Shown here: in pieces, positions 9,013 through 18,376 of the stretch
How the letters are laid out: every line of letters begins with the position of its first letter
How positions within the stretch are numbered: the stretch's first letter is position 1
Source of the DNA: Pedobacter sp. V48
GTDB lineage: Bacteria > Bacteroidota > Bacteroidia > Sphingobacteriales > Sphingobacteriaceae
Direction of reading: 5' to 3'
Length of the DNA: 47,736 nt
Assembly (NCBI RefSeq): GCF_000523515.1
Contig: NZ_AWRU01000032.1
Location: 457,335 to 505,070, forward strand
Position numbers and translations under genes: made by a program
Notes under the pieces: model-generated
Told to the model about the DNA's origin: nothing
The model's input: only the letters and a program-made list of their open reading frames with translations
Database searches by the model: none

Positions 9013-9020
9013 TATATTTG
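9013..9020 (+). promoter_or_regulatory. Putative gldB promoter (-7 box)
   Basis: TATATTTG matches the TAnnTTTG consensus exactly. It lies six bases before the ATG at 9027, which would give a nearly leaderless mRNA. It also speaks against the upstream TTG at 8997 as the start. No -33 box with correct spacing was found. Confidence 0.35.
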
Positions 9021-9026
9021 TTTACA

Positions 9027-10070
9027 ATGATATATAACGTAAAATTCCACCAAAGCTATCTATTTTTTCTATTTGTGTCTGCTTTTTTTTCGTCACTACT
9101 GGTTTCATGTACCCAAAGTACTAAACCTGATGTTAGCGCACTACATTTAGATGTAAAAATTGCCCGGTTTGACAAGGATTTATATGCCGGAAAATCTAAT
9201 AACCTCAATGAGACCAATGCGTTCCTGATAAAGAAATACGGTGCCTTTTACAATGACTATGCGCATAGGATGGTTGGTAACTTTGACTATACAAATCAGG
9301 AAATTTTAACCACCTTATATCAGGATTCAGCCTACTCAGATTTAAACAAAGAGGTAGATAGTATTTTTAAAGACATTACACCCATAGAAAAAGACTTATC
9401 TCAAACATTTAAATACATCCTTTACTATTATCCTAAAGCAAAAATTCCTCAGTTCATATCTTTTGTTTCTGGTTTTGCGATACAGACACCAATTGGCGAT
9501 AACTACATGGGCATTGGCCTGGATATGTTTATGGGGAAAAACAACAAATTTTACAAAGCTATAGTACAAAGTGTACCAACTTACCTTTCCCGACGTTTTA
9601 TTCCTGAATACATTGTTCCGCGAATAACTGAGACTTATGCACGAGAAGAACTGTTTCATGAACGGGACGAAGACAGAACCTTACTTTCAAAGATGATTCA
9701 TAACGGAAAAATTTTGTACTTTATGGACAAGGTGCTTGATGAGAAAGTTCCGGATTCAGTTAAAATAGGATACACTCAAAAACATTTAGAATGGTGTAAA
9801 ACTTTTGAAAGTGACATTTGGGCCTATTATCTTCAGAACAACCTATTATTCGAAACCGATTATCAGAAGATACAGGTGCTTTTGAGCGAAGGCCCCTTTA
9901 CGCCCGGGCTTGGAGAGAAAAACGAGTCTGCTCCTAAACTAGGTATCTGGACCGGATGGCAGATTGTAAGAAAGTACATGCAGGAAAATAAAGATGTTAC
10001 CTTACAACAATTGATGGCTGAACAGGATGCTCAAAAAATATTAAATTTATCAAAGTACAAACCTAAATAA
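9027..10070 (+). CDS. gldB: Gliding motility lipoprotein GldB
   Basis: GldB is an envelope lipoprotein needed for gliding in Flavobacterium and conserved in Bacteroidota whether or not they glide; its biochemical role is unknown. From the ATG at 9027 the protein has 347 residues and a lipoprotein signal ending in LLVSC with Cys28 as lipid anchor. The start of the mature region (LHLDVKIARFDKDL) and the C-terminus ending in SKYKPK match the family. The frame extends to a TTG at 8997, but the ATG gives the better signal peptide. The patatin-like gene begins six bases downstream, so the two probably form an operon. Confidence 0.85.
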   Translation: MIYNVKFHQSYLFFLFVSAFFSSLLVSCTQSTKPDVSALHLDVKIARFDKDLYAGKSNNLNETNAFLIKKYGAFYNDYAHRMVGNFDYTNQEILTTLYQDSAYSDLNKEVDSIFKDITPIEKDLSQTFKYILYYYPKAKIPQFISFVSGFAIQTPIGDNYMGIGLDMFMGKNNKFYKAIVQSVPTYLSRRFIPEYIVPRITETYAREELFHERDEDRTLLSKMIHNGKILYFMDKVLDEKVPDSVKIGYTQKHLEWCKTFESDIWAYYLQNNLLFETDYQKIQVLLSEGPFTPGLGEKNESAPKLGIWTGWQIVRKYMQENKDVTLQQLMAEQDAQKILNLSKYKPK

Positions 10071-10076
10071 TGCTAC

Positions 10077-10868
10077 ATGACTAAAATAGGAATCGTATTA
10101 TCTGGTGGCGGAATCAGAGGAGTTGCACACCTGGGTGTTTTAAAGGCATTTGGAAATGCCGGCATTAAGTTTAGTCACATCAGCGGAACCAGTGCAGGTT
10201 CAATTGCAGGAGCATTATTTGCTTCAGGCATCGACCCTGAGGATGCTTTAAATATTTTTATAAGGACCAAACTCTTAAAATTTCTTCGACCTGCGGTGGG
10301 CTCACTGGGCTTAATCAATATTGAAAATACATCAAGTTTATTTAAAGAGTACTTTCCTGATGATAGAATTGAAAGCCTAAAGATCCCACTTACCATTGCT
10401 ACAACTAATTTTAGCAAAGGAGAACTGGTATACTTTGACAAAGGGCCTCTGATCAGAACCATTCAAGCATCTAGCTGTATTCCGGGGATATTTAAACCAA
10501 TTATAATAAATGATGAGATGTATGTTGACGGGGGTATTTTAAATAACTTTCCGGTTGAACCTTTATTAAATAACTGCGATTTCATTATCGGATCGTCATG
10601 CAACCACTTAAAACCCGTTGACAAAATCACCAAGATTACAGCCTTAATGGCAAGAGCGGGTCTAATGTCTGTAAATAAAGATATGGAAGAAAAGGCCGCC
10701 TTCTGCAATGTGCTGATTGAGCCAAAAGGAATGGGTGAGATCAGTACTTTTGATATGAAAAAAGCCGAAACTATTTATTGGCTTGCATATGAAGAAACAT
10801 TGAAAACCATTAAAAGCAATGAAAGCCTAAAGAATCTCCTAAAGGTTCCGATTAAAGAACTGGAGTAG
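10077..10868 (+). CDS. Patatin-like phospholipase
   Basis: This 263-residue protein is a predicted lipid acyl hydrolase of the patatin/RssA type. All catalytic elements are present: the oxyanion hole GGGIRG (residues 10-15), the nucleophile elbow GTSAG with Ser39, and Asp151 in the DGG motif. There is no signal peptide, so it is probably cytoplasmic or peripheral to the membrane. It follows gldB by six bases. Its last 17 bases overlap the convergent comB-like gene. The substrate is unknown. Confidence 0.88.
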   Translation: MTKIGIVLSGGGIRGVAHLGVLKAFGNAGIKFSHISGTSAGSIAGALFASGIDPEDALNIFIRTKLLKFLRPAVGSLGLINIENTSSLFKEYFPDDRIESLKIPLTIATTNFSKGELVYFDKGPLIRTIQASSCIPGIFKPIIINDEMYVDGGILNNFPVEPLLNNCDFIIGSSCNHLKPVDKITKITALMARAGLMSVNKDMEEKAAFCNVLIEPKGMGEISTFDMKKAETIYWLAYEETLKTIKSNESLKNLLKVPIKELE

Positions 10869-11580
10869 CTTTTAGAGAAACTAAAGCATCACCATCCATA
10901 ACTGGAATAGCCTGGCAAAGATTTAACTGCAAACAGAACCTTACATCTTCTTCTATATTTAATTCAGCCAGTCTGTGGCTGTGAGAAGATTTATGAAGAT
11001 AACTCCTAAGATCATCTTTAGCCAAGTTATATAGATCTTCTGCAGCTACCGAAGAATCATCAAAATGAGTAAACTCCTTGCGCAACTCGGCAACAACAGC
11101 CCCTGCAAACAGTGTATCTTCCAGATTGAATTTATCTTTCCATCCGGCACAAAGTAATAAAACACTTTTATCCTGAATTTTAAGCCAGTTGCATAAGGCC
11201 TGTAGATTTAAAAAAGAGCCCATCACTACTTGATGTGCTCTTTTTCTTGCCATATGAAGGGCTTTTGTCCCATTAGTAGTTGTAAGCACTACAGTTCTGC
11301 CACCAACCTTTTCAGTTGTATAGGAGAAAGGTGAATTCCCGAAGTCATATCCTTCTACTACTTGTCCGTCACGCTCTGCCGCCAGTAAAAACCCTTTATC
11401 AGAATAGTTAAGACAATCTTCAACGTTTGCTACCGGTATAATTGCAGTTGCGCCGTTATCTATTCCATATACGATGGAAGAAGTAGCTCTGAGTACGTCA
11501 ATAACTACAACAATGCTATCTTCAATAGCATACAGATCTAATAATGCGGGCGTTAAACAAACTTCTATACTTTTTTGCAT
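10852..11580 (-). CDS. comB: 2-phosphosulfolactate phosphatase family protein (ComB-like)
   Basis: ComB removes phosphate from 2-phosphosulfolactate to give sulfolactate, a step of coenzyme M synthesis in methanogens. The 242-residue protein has the family signatures VVVIDVLRATSS (residues 24-35), VLTTTNGTKA (about 98-107) and LLCAGWKDKFNLEDTLFAG (about 141-159). Bacteroidota do not make coenzyme M, so the physiological substrate here is uncertain. One possibility is a sulfolactate/cysteate route towards the sulfonolipids found in this phylum, but no other gene of that route is in the window. It may be cotranscribed with gcvT, whose stop lies 16 bases upstream of its ATG. Confidence 0.85.
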   Translation of the reverse strand: MQKSIEVCLTPALLDLYAIEDSIVVVIDVLRATSSIVYGIDNGATAIIPVANVEDCLNYSDKGFLLAAERDGQVVEGYDFGNSPFSYTTEKVGGRTVVLTTTNGTKALHMARKRAHQVVMGSFLNLQALCNWLKIQDKSVLLLCAGWKDKFNLEDTLFAGAVVAELRKEFTHFDDSSVAAEDLYNLAKDDLRSYLHKSSHSHRLAELNIEEDVRFCLQLNLCQAIPVMDGDALVSLKATPVL

Positions 11581-11596
11581 CGACAGAATATGGCTT

Positions 11597-12676
11597 TTAT
11601 TTATAAAAAGGGAATTTAACTACTTTGGCTTTAATTTTATTATTACGGATATTGATAAAAATCTCCGTTCCTTCTTTATCCATGCCTTTTGAAATGTATC
11701 CCATTCCTATTGCCTTTTGTAAAGACGGAGATTGAGTACCAGAAGTAACCTTACCAATTACATTTCCTTCTGCATCAACTATTTCATAATCATGACGAGG
11801 TATCCCCCTGTCAATCATTTCAAATCCCACAAGTTTACGTGCAATACCTGCTTCTTTTTGAGATAATAAAGCATCTGAGTTGGTAAATTTCTTAGTGAAT
11901 TTAGTGATCCATCCTAATCCTGCTTCAATTGGAGAGGTAGCGTCATCAATATCATTTCCATATAAACAAAAACCCATTTCTAAACGTAAAGTATCACGGG
12001 CACCCAAACCAATGGGCTTCATATTGAAAGGTTTGCCTGCTTCAAAAATAGCATCCCAGATTTTATCAGCGTGTTCGTTATCAAAATAGATCTCAAAACC
12101 ACCAGCACCTGTATAACCGGTTGCAGAGATCACAACATTATCAACACCGGCAAATGTACCTTTTACGAAGTTGTAATACTCCATAGAAGCAAGATCAACG
12201 TCAGTTAACCCTTGCAAAGCTTCAGCCGCTTTAGGTCCTTGTATAGCAAGCAAAGATGTTTTATCAGAAATATTATGCATTTCTACACCCTTATCATTGA
12301 ATTTCTGAATCCAGTTCCAATCCTTATCTATGTTAGATGCGTTAACAACCAGCATGTATGTTTTTTCGTCTATACGATAAACCAATAAATCATCAACAAT
12401 ACCTCCATCTTCATTTGGAAGGCAAGAGTATTGGACTTTCCCATCATAAAGTTTCGAAGCATCATTGCTGGTAACATGTTGAATTAAGTCTAGCGCATTC
12501 TCGCCCTTTAAAATAAATTCGCCCATATGGCTAACGTCAAAAACGCCAACGCCGTTTCTCACCACAGCATGTTCTGCATTTATGCCTTCGTATTGAACTG
12601 GCATATTGTAACCTGCAAATGGCACCATTTTAGCCCCCAAAGAGATGTGTTTATCTGTTAATGCGGTATTCTTCAT
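11597..12676 (-). CDS. gcvT: Aminomethyltransferase (glycine cleavage system T protein)
   Basis: GcvT transfers the methylene group from the aminomethylated lipoyl H protein to tetrahydrofolate, releasing ammonia. I start it at the ATG at 12676 ([17 protein letters not shown]), the conserved N-terminus, giving 359 residues; the frame remains open 48 bases further. Family motifs include [39 protein letters not shown] and [18 protein letters not shown]. The C-terminal barrel contains KVTSGTQSP. No gcvH or gcvP is nearby and I see no glycine riboswitch in the 40-base gap upstream. Confidence 0.95.
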   Translation of the reverse strand: MKNTALTDKHISLGAKMVPFAGYNMPVQYEGINAEHAVVRNGVGVFDVSHMGEFILKGENALDLIQHVTSNDASKLYDGKVQYSCLPNEDGGIVDDLLVYRIDEKTYMLVVNASNIDKDWNWIQKFNDKGVEMHNISDKTSLLAIQGPKAAEALQGLTDVDLASMEYYNFVKGTFAGVDNVVISATGYTGAGGFEIYFDNEHADKIWDAIFEAGKPFNMKPIGLGARDTLRLEMGFCLYGNDIDDATSPIEAGLGWITKFTKKFTNSDALLSQKEAGIARKLVGFEMIDRGIPRHDYEIVDAEGNVIGKVTSGTQSPSLQKAIGMGYISKGMDKEGTEIFINIRNNKIKAKVVKFPFYK

Positions 12677-12716
12677 ATTATATATCTGTAAAAACGTGGG
12701 CAAAGGTATATAAAAT

Positions 12717-13919
12717 TTAAGCACTTACTAACTTTTGGTATATATTCAACATCCTTTTAGAGATGGAAAAAAAGTCGTGATCACGCTCTACCGTTTTTCT
12801 TGCATTTTCACCAATTTCACGCCATTTCTTAGGGTTGGTGATACATTGCAGTATAGACCTGTAAAACTCGTCGGCAGTATTGGCTATAAGAATATCTTTA
12901 CCATGTTCGCACTTGATTCCTTCGGCAGCCATGCTTGTTGCAATGATACATTTACTCATGGCCATACCTTCGATAATCTTTACCCGCATCCCACTGCCAG
13001 ACAGCAGCGGAACTATCATAATCGCTTTAGAATTTATAAATTCTATTGCGTCAAAAATTTCACCCTCTACTACCAGGTTTTCAGAGTCATATTCAAAAAA
13101 CTCTCTGGGCATGTTTTTTCCAGCGATATAAAAACGCAGCTCACTACTCAATTTTTCTATATCCGGCCATATCTCATCAAGAAACCATTCTAATCCCTCT
13201 TTATTTGGTCGCCAATCCATAGCCCCTAAATGAAACAATGTAGGAAAGCTGGTTTTAGAGGGGTCTGTAACATATTTTTTAAAATCTAGCGCTACCGGAA
13301 AAACTTCAAGAGCCGTTTCACAACCAAACCGAAGAATACTTTGCCTGTCTTGTTCACTTATAGCAAAGACCTGGTGAAATCTGTTCATCTGTTCGGTTTC
13401 ATAAACCTTTAAACGGCGGGCAAGAAATTGTAAATACATCCGTCTTGGCGTAAATTTTTCCGTTCTTGCAATACGCTCCCAAACATCAAACTCTATATTA
13501 TGTGCTCTATAAACCACTTTGGCCTTACTATTCGCTTTAACAATATCCAGATAAGGCACTACAAACAGTCCCTCGAATTGAATAATATCAAATTCATTTT
13601 CTCTTAAAATATCTTCAAGCAGTTTAGCTGCCTCATCGTCAAAATACCTTGAAACGTTATAAGACTGATTAGAGAAAACATTAAATAGCGCACCCCAAAC
13701 ATTCACCTCAGTATCCAAGCTAAAGGAATGGAATTTTATGCAGTCAAAAACAGGGTCGTAAATATCATCCACATCAACTCTGTGTTTATTAGTGTTAATG
13801 CTAAATAAGGTTATTTCCAGGCCAAGTTGTAGTAACCCCTTAATAGTGTTATAAACTACTATGGGGTATCCGCTATTTGGCGGAAAAGGGACCCTATTTG
13901 TCAGAATTAATATTTTCAA
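12717..13919 (-). CDS. GT-B glycosyltransferase (group 1/GT4-like)
   Basis: This 400-residue cytoplasmic enzyme has the two-domain GT-B layout. The N-terminus [19 protein letters not shown] is the usual acceptor-domain opening. The C-terminal donor domain has a [19 protein letters not shown] segment (about residues 228-246) and [19 protein letters not shown] (about 303-321), including the conserved glutamate that binds nucleotide-sugar. The start is a TTG, since no in-frame ATG lies upstream before a stop and the protein begins correctly there. Acceptor and sugar cannot be told. It lies downstream of rnhB in an envelope-related minus-strand block. Confidence 0.88.
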   Translation of the reverse strand: MKILILTNRVPFPPNSGYPIVVYNTIKGLLQLGLEITLFSINTNKHRVDVDDIYDPVFDCIKFHSFSLDTEVNVWGALFNVFSNQSYNVSRYFDDEAAKLLEDILRENEFDIIQFEGLFVVPYLDIVKANSKAKVVYRAHNIEFDVWERIARTEKFTPRRMYLQFLARRLKVYETEQMNRFHQVFAISEQDRQSILRFGCETALEVFPVALDFKKYVTDPSKTSFPTLFHLGAMDWRPNKEGLEWFLDEIWPDIEKLSSELRFYIAGKNMPREFFEYDSENLVVEGEIFDAIEFINSKAIMIVPLLSGSGMRVKIIEGMAMSKCIIATSMAAEGIKCEHGKDILIANTADEFYRSILQCITNPKKWREIGENARKTVERDHDFFSISKRMLNIYQKLVSA

Positions 13920-13937
13920 ATCATGTGAAAATACTAA

Positions 13938-14549
13938 TTATCCTTCGTTTTCGGAAAATAGAGCCAGTTGCGGATTGCTAATTGTGAAAGTTTTACGGTG
14001 AAATGGCGACAATCCATGTTCTAAAGCAGCCATCCGATGTACTATTGTTGGATACCCTTTATTTTGATGCCACTGATAATGAGGATATTGTATCGATATA
14101 TTTTCCATAAATTCATCTCTATGGGTTTTAGCAAGAATAGACGCTGCTGCAATATTTAAATATTTACCATCTCCTTTTACAATGCAGGTATGAGGAATAT
14201 TTGGATATGCTTTAAATCGGTTTCCATCTATGCTTAGGTATTCCGGCCTTACAGCGAGCTTCTCTACGGCTCTGTGCATCGCAAGGAACGAGGCATTGAG
14301 GATATTAATCTTATCTATTTCCAGGTGATCCACTTCTGCTACAGCCCAGGCAATTGCCTCCCTTTCTATAATCACTCTTAAATTACAGCGCTGTTTATGA
14401 GTAAGCTTTTTAGAATCAGTTAACTCTCCGGCAATAAAATCGGAAGGTAAAATTACTGCAGCAGCAAATACTGGCCCTGCCAAGCAACCTCTCCCTGCTT
14501 CATCACATCCGGCTTCTAGTAATTCGTTCTGGTAACAGTTCAATAGCAT
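13938..14549 (-). CDS. rnhB: Ribonuclease HII
   Basis: RNase HII cuts the RNA strand of RNA-DNA hybrids and starts removal of single ribonucleotides from DNA. The 203-residue protein carries the signature [13 protein letters not shown] with catalytic Asp16 and Glu17, and a further acidic residue in LSIDGNRF near residue 107. The C-terminal segment [15 protein letters not shown] is typical of the family. It sits between the ABC permease and the GT4 gene, 18 bases from the latter. Confidence 0.96.
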   Translation of the reverse strand: MLLNCYQNELLEAGCDEAGRGCLAGPVFAAAVILPSDFIAGELTDSKKLTHKQRCNLRVIIEREAIAWAVAEVDHLEIDKINILNASFLAMHRAVEKLAVRPEYLSIDGNRFKAYPNIPHTCIVKGDGKYLNIAAASILAKTHRDEFMENISIQYPHYQWHQNKGYPTIVHRMAALEHGLSPFHRKTFTISNPQLALFSENEG

Positions 14550-14583
14550 ATTACAACAAAGTTAGTAAATTTAATAGTTGTGG

Positions 14584-15675
14584 TTACACTGAGATATTTT
14601 GCGACTTCACATCAAACGCATCTCTCAATCCAATGGCTAATAAATTAAAAGCATATACCGTAAGCATAATTGCAAGTCCAGGTAAAATAGCCAGGTAGGC
14701 AGCATCCATAATAATGTATCCGTAATGCTCCTTTATCATGCCTCCCCAGCTAGCCATCGGCGGCTGTGCTCCAAAACCTAAAAAGCTCAATCCTGTTTCT
14801 AAAAGTATTGCTGAGGCGAAATTTGCAGAAGCAACCACAAGTATCGGACCGGCAATATTAGGCAAGATGTGCTTTACGATGATTCTTGGAGTTGAGTATC
14901 CAAGTGCCTTTGATGCTTCTACAAATTCTACCTCCTTTAATGCCATTACTTGTCCGCGTACCAAACGTGCCACATCAACCCAGGTAGACAGTCCTACTGC
15001 TATAAATATTTGCCAGAATCCTTTACCCAGTGCAAAGGAAATTGCAATGACCAGTAGTAGCGATGGCAATGACCAGATCACGTTCATAAACCAGCTAATT
15101 GCGGCATCAGTTTTACCTCCAAAATAACCCGCCAAGGCACCTAAACTAACTCCAATAAAAAGCGAAATAAGTACAGCCATTAATCCTACCGACAATGACA
15201 CGCGAATGCCGAGGATCAATCTACTTAACAGATCTCGACCATAAACATCTGTCCCCAGCCAAAAAGTCTGTGTATAGCGATTATTCCCCTTAACTAAAAG
15301 ATAACTGGTTTCCTCTGCCTGTTCATCATCGCCAATATATTCTCTTGCATAAACTTTGCCCTGGCTTTCGCGATAAGAAGTAATAGGTATGCTCTTAAAA
15401 TCTGCCTCCTGTCCGTAAAGCATCTTCTCAAAGAAATTAACTTTCCTAATGTTCTTATTTTTACTAACAATTAAAAAGTCAAAGGTTCTGCCCGGTTTCT
15501 TATTTGTAAGCTGAAGATGCATGGTATTCGCATTCGGGGTTTGATCAGGAGTGATTGCATAACCAAGAATGCCCATAATGATGAGCGCGATAATAAATAA
15601 TAACCCTCCAAAGGCTAGTTTATTTTTCCTAAACCGTTTCCAGACTTTTCTTGAAGGGCTAACGTGTGCTTCCAC
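14584..15675 (-). CDS. ABC transporter permease (OppC/DppC type)
   Basis: This 363-residue inner-membrane permease belongs to the peptide/nickel importer class. It has an N-terminal cytoplasmic stretch and first membrane segment (FGGLLFIIALIIMGILGYA). A periplasmic region of about 100 residues follows, longer than in many OppC proteins, and contains FWLGTDVYGRDLLSRL. The typical five-segment core comes next, with the EAA loop EASKALGYSTPRIIVKHILPN. The start codon is GTG and overlaps the stop of the GT2 gene by one base. No OppB-like permease, ATPase or binding protein is adjacent, so its partners must be elsewhere. The substrate is unknown. Confidence 0.88.
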   Translation of the reverse strand: MEAHVSPSRKVWKRFRKNKLAFGGLLFIIALIIMGILGYAITPDQTPNANTMHLQLTNKKPGRTFDFLIVSKNKNIRKVNFFEKMLYGQEADFKSIPITSYRESQGKVYAREYIGDDEQAEETSYLLVKGNNRYTQTFWLGTDVYGRDLLSRLILGIRVSLSVGLMAVLISLFIGVSLGALAGYFGGKTDAAISWFMNVIWSLPSLLLVIAISFALGKGFWQIFIAVGLSTWVDVARLVRGQVMALKEVEFVEASKALGYSTPRIIVKHILPNIAGPILVVASANFASAILLETGLSFLGFGAQPPMASWGGMIKEHYGYIIMDAAYLAILPGLAIMLTVYAFNLLAIGLRDAFDVKSQNISV

Positions 15676-16811
15676 TATTTTACCATTCTCCCTTTCCAGT
15701 TGTATTTCCCGGAGTTGCCGGCGACACCAATATAAACGATGTAAATCATATGCAATATGTTTAATACAGGCAGCAGAAGCAATAATTTTCGCCTTTTTGC
15801 AAAACCAGTCACATCATATAAAAATAAGAATTCAACTAATATTTTTGCTAGTACTTGAAATATTGCCAATTTAAAATAGAACCCTATAAACAAGCCGATA
15901 CCCAGATTCATAAGCACACTAAGGTTGAACAACCATATGCAAACACCCAGAACAATGATCGATTTATTTTTATACCTGGTACTTTTTGAAGCCCAGCGCT
16001 TCCTCTGTTGAATAAACTCTTTTAAAGTGGGTTTCGCATGGGTATAAACAACAGCCTCCCTATTCTTTAAAAACCCAACATTATTATCGAAGCGAGCTGC
16101 TATTTTATGCAAAAGCAATTCATCATCACCAGAGGCCAGATCATCAATCCCTTTAAACCCGCCTACCTCATAAAAAGCATCCTTCTCATAAGCCAAATTG
16201 GCGCCATTGCAAGTAGAGGGTTGTTTATTTCCTATTGTTGATGCACCCAAACCTATTAAATAAAGAAACTCCAGCGATTGGGCCCGCTCAAAGAAACTTT
16301 TCTCTTGAAAATAAGCGACCGGTGAGGAGATCATTTTATAATTCCCTGCCTCATAAAATTGGATTACCGTTTTTAACCAATCAGGCCCCATTCTGCAATC
16401 GGCATCTGTAGTAATTATCAACGTACCGGTCGACTGTCCTATAGCAGTCTGTATCGCTTTTTTTTTATAGGAGTTTAAAGCTTGATCCTCATTAAGGCAA
16501 ATTAATTTTACACCGCGGCTTGCATACGATCTTATAATTTCAGCGGTATTATCTGTAGAGTGATCATCGATGAAGATAATTTCTGTAAGTTCCTTATTAT
16601 AGTTTTGCGCAAGCAGATCATCAATGGTTTTTGAAATATTTGTTTCTTCATTACGTGCAGCTACCAGAATTGACACGCTTGTTTTTCCTTCACTTCCCGA
16701 AGACTTAAAATACACCAGGTTATGCCACCCTTTAATAAAGGCAATAACCACTATTACATATAAAATAGTTAAGAAAGAGGAGAGGTAACTAACTGCGCTG
16801 AATATTTCCAA
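15675..16811 (-). CDS. Membrane-bound family 2 glycosyltransferase
   Basis: This 378-residue protein has one N-terminal membrane segment, a GT-A catalytic domain, and about three C-terminal membrane segments. Catalytic motifs are intact: IIFIDDHSTDNT near residue 74, the DxD motif in TTDADCRMG near residue 136, and QQRKRW near residue 270. This is the processive-type layout also seen in cellulose or poly-GlcNAc synthases, but smaller. The start is a TTG lying within the last 23 bases of the flippase-like gene, which suggests coupling. The product is probably an envelope glycan or glycolipid, but the sugar is unknown. Confidence 0.88.
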   Translation of the reverse strand: MEIFSAVSYLSSFLTILYVIVVIAFIKGWHNLVYFKSSGSEGKTSVSILVAARNEETNISKTIDDLLAQNYNKELTEIIFIDDHSTDNTAEIIRSYASRGVKLICLNEDQALNSYKKKAIQTAIGQSTGTLIITTDADCRMGPDWLKTVIQFYEAGNYKMISSPVAYFQEKSFFERAQSLEFLYLIGLGASTIGNKQPSTCNGANLAYEKDAFYEVGGFKGIDDLASGDDELLLHKIAARFDNNVGFLKNREAVVYTHAKPTLKEFIQQRKRWASKSTRYKNKSIIVLGVCIWLFNLSVLMNLGIGLFIGFYFKLAIFQVLAKILVEFLFLYDVTGFAKRRKLLLLLPVLNILHMIYIVYIGVAGNSGKYNWKGRMVK

Positions 16812-17790
16812 AGAAATTAAGTTTAAAAACGAAATAAGTGCCTAATATAGCAGGAATTATAATATTTATTAGCCAGATACCAGCAGTGCACGCTATAACC
16901 GCAATATTCTGATCTGTTATAAAGCCAAAAAAGTAAGATGCGGTAACGCTTCTAACCCCTATATCAAAAAGATCAAGGGAAGGTAAAGTCGACTGCACGA
17001 AAAACAAAATACTCACCATCATCATGATATCCAGATAATGTAATTCAGGTATTAGCCAATAGAAAAGGATAAAGTATTGGGTACTAAACACAACATATCT
17101 TGACAAGCAAAACAGCAATATATTTAGCAGTTCCCTTTTCTGATATCTTGCAAGAATCCCATAGAATCTTTTGTATTTACGCGTAAAACGCATGGACACC
17201 AAAATTCCATTTAACCATTTTATGTTAAAATAGAAGATGATAAAAAACAAGCAGAACATTATTGAAAGGATTACCAGGGCATAAAACAAACGGTAATCTA
17301 TATTTACAAACTTGTAGATGAAAATACATAGGGCAATTGCGCCAAACACATTGGTAAGTACCATCTGGCCTATATTCCCCACTGCCATGGCCACTACACC
17401 TACAATCCTTCTTTTAGGCGATAGGAAGAAGACCCGGCCACCATATTCTCCGATTCTGTTGGGTGTAAACACTGCCCAGGTTAATCCACAGAATACAGAT
17501 TCAATAGATCTCCAAATGCTAATTTTCTCTATCCCTGAAACTAACCTTCTCCACTTTAGCGCTTCCAGCCCCCAGTTCAAAAGCATAAGAACAATAACCG
17601 CAGTCATTACCAGGATGATTTCGGATTGAGGAATTTGCTTTAATAGATTTTTAAATGAGTTTAAATTCTCATTATTTGACAGTTTGTTGTAAATGATCCA
17701 AAAGGCAAATACAACAATTGCTGTTTTAATGAAGTAAGAAAGTATTTTTTTGTACCGCGATGTCAACTTTTTTGCATTTACTATCTGCAA
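16789..17790 (-). CDS. Flippase-like membrane protein (LPG synthase TM-region / UPF0104 family)
   Basis: This 333-residue integral membrane protein has about eight hydrophobic segments and resembles the lysylphosphatidylglycerol-synthetase transmembrane family (UPF0104, AglD/MprF N-terminal type). The segment AVFTPNRIGEYGGRVFFL is the conserved loop of this family. It lacks the soluble aminoacyltransferase domain of MprF, so lipid transport or glycolipid handling fits better than lysinylation. The probable start is TTG at 17790; a second in-frame TTG lies eight codons later and no ATG is near. It overlaps the GT2 gene by 23 bases, so the two probably work together. It is divergent from ruvC across 19 bases. 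Confidence 0.8.
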   Translation of the reverse strand: MQIVNAKKLTSRYKKILSYFIKTAIVVFAFWIIYNKLSNNENLNSFKNLLKQIPQSEIILVMTAVIVLMLLNWGLEALKWRRLVSGIEKISIWRSIESVFCGLTWAVFTPNRIGEYGGRVFFLSPKRRIVGVVAMAVGNIGQMVLTNVFGAIALCIFIYKFVNIDYRLFYALVILSIMFCLFFIIFYFNIKWLNGILVSMRFTRKYKRFYGILARYQKRELLNILLFCLSRYVVFSTQYFILFYWLIPELHYLDIMMMVSILFFVQSTLPSLDLFDIGVRSVTASYFFGFITDQNIAVIACTAGIWLINIIIPAILGTYFVFKLNFFGNIQRS

Positions 17791-17809
17791 ATATGCTTAA
17801 TATTGTTTT

Positions 17810-18376
17810 ATGTTGGCTGAAAAAAAGGAAAGGGTGATCATGGGCATAGACCCGGGAACTTCAATAATGGGATATGGAGTAGTGCTGGAGAAAGGAAGCA
17901 AAATTGAATTAATCACCATGGGGATCGTTAGGATGGATCATATGGATGATCACTTTTTGAAATTACAGCGCATTTTTGAAAAAACCATTCTGCTTTTGGA
18001 CGAGTTTAAACCTGATGTCTTAGCATTAGAAGCTCCTTTTTATGGGAAAAACATTCAGGTTATGTTAAAATTAGGTCGGGCACAAGGTGTAGCAATGGCA
18101 GCGGCCCTATCCAGAAATATCCCAATTGCAGAATATGCACCGCGAAAAATCAAACAATCCATAACAGGGAACGGCAATACAAGTAAAGAGCAAGTGGCTG
18201 CTATGTTACAGCGTCTATTAAATTTTAAGGAAACACCCGAATTTCTGGATGCTACGGATGGTTTAGCCGTTGCTGTTTGTCATTCTTTTCAGAGGGTAAG
18301 CACCAGCGGAGCAGGTAAATCCTACTCCGGCTGGGAGGCATTTGCCAAAGACAATAAAAAACGACTTAAGCAGTAA
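17810..18376 (+). CDS. ruvC: Holliday junction endonuclease RuvC
   Basis: RuvC is the dimeric nuclease that resolves Holliday junctions together with RuvAB. The 188-residue protein has the four expected acidic residues: Asp14 (GIDPGTS), Glu74 (LEAPFYGKN), and Asp147 and Asp150 (DATDGLAVAVCH). The ATG at 17810 gives a short N-terminal extension before IMGIDPG; a second ATG at residue 11 is possible but would remove part of the first strand. The gene ends inside the convergent DUF4349 gene with an 11-base overlap. Confidence 0.95.
   Translation: MLAEKKERVIMGIDPGTSIMGYGVVLEKGSKIELITMGIVRMDHMDDHFLKLQRIFEKTILLLDEFKPDVLALEAPFYGKNIQVMLKLGRAQGVAMAAALSRNIPIAEYAPRKIKQSITGNGNTSKEQVAAMLQRLLNFKETPEFLDATDGLAVAVCHSFQRVSTSGAGKSYSGWEAFAKDNKKRLKQ

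Noticed and set aside
12735..13193. 152-codon plus-strand frame
   Set aside because: It is antisense to the GT4 gene, whose family motifs are clear.
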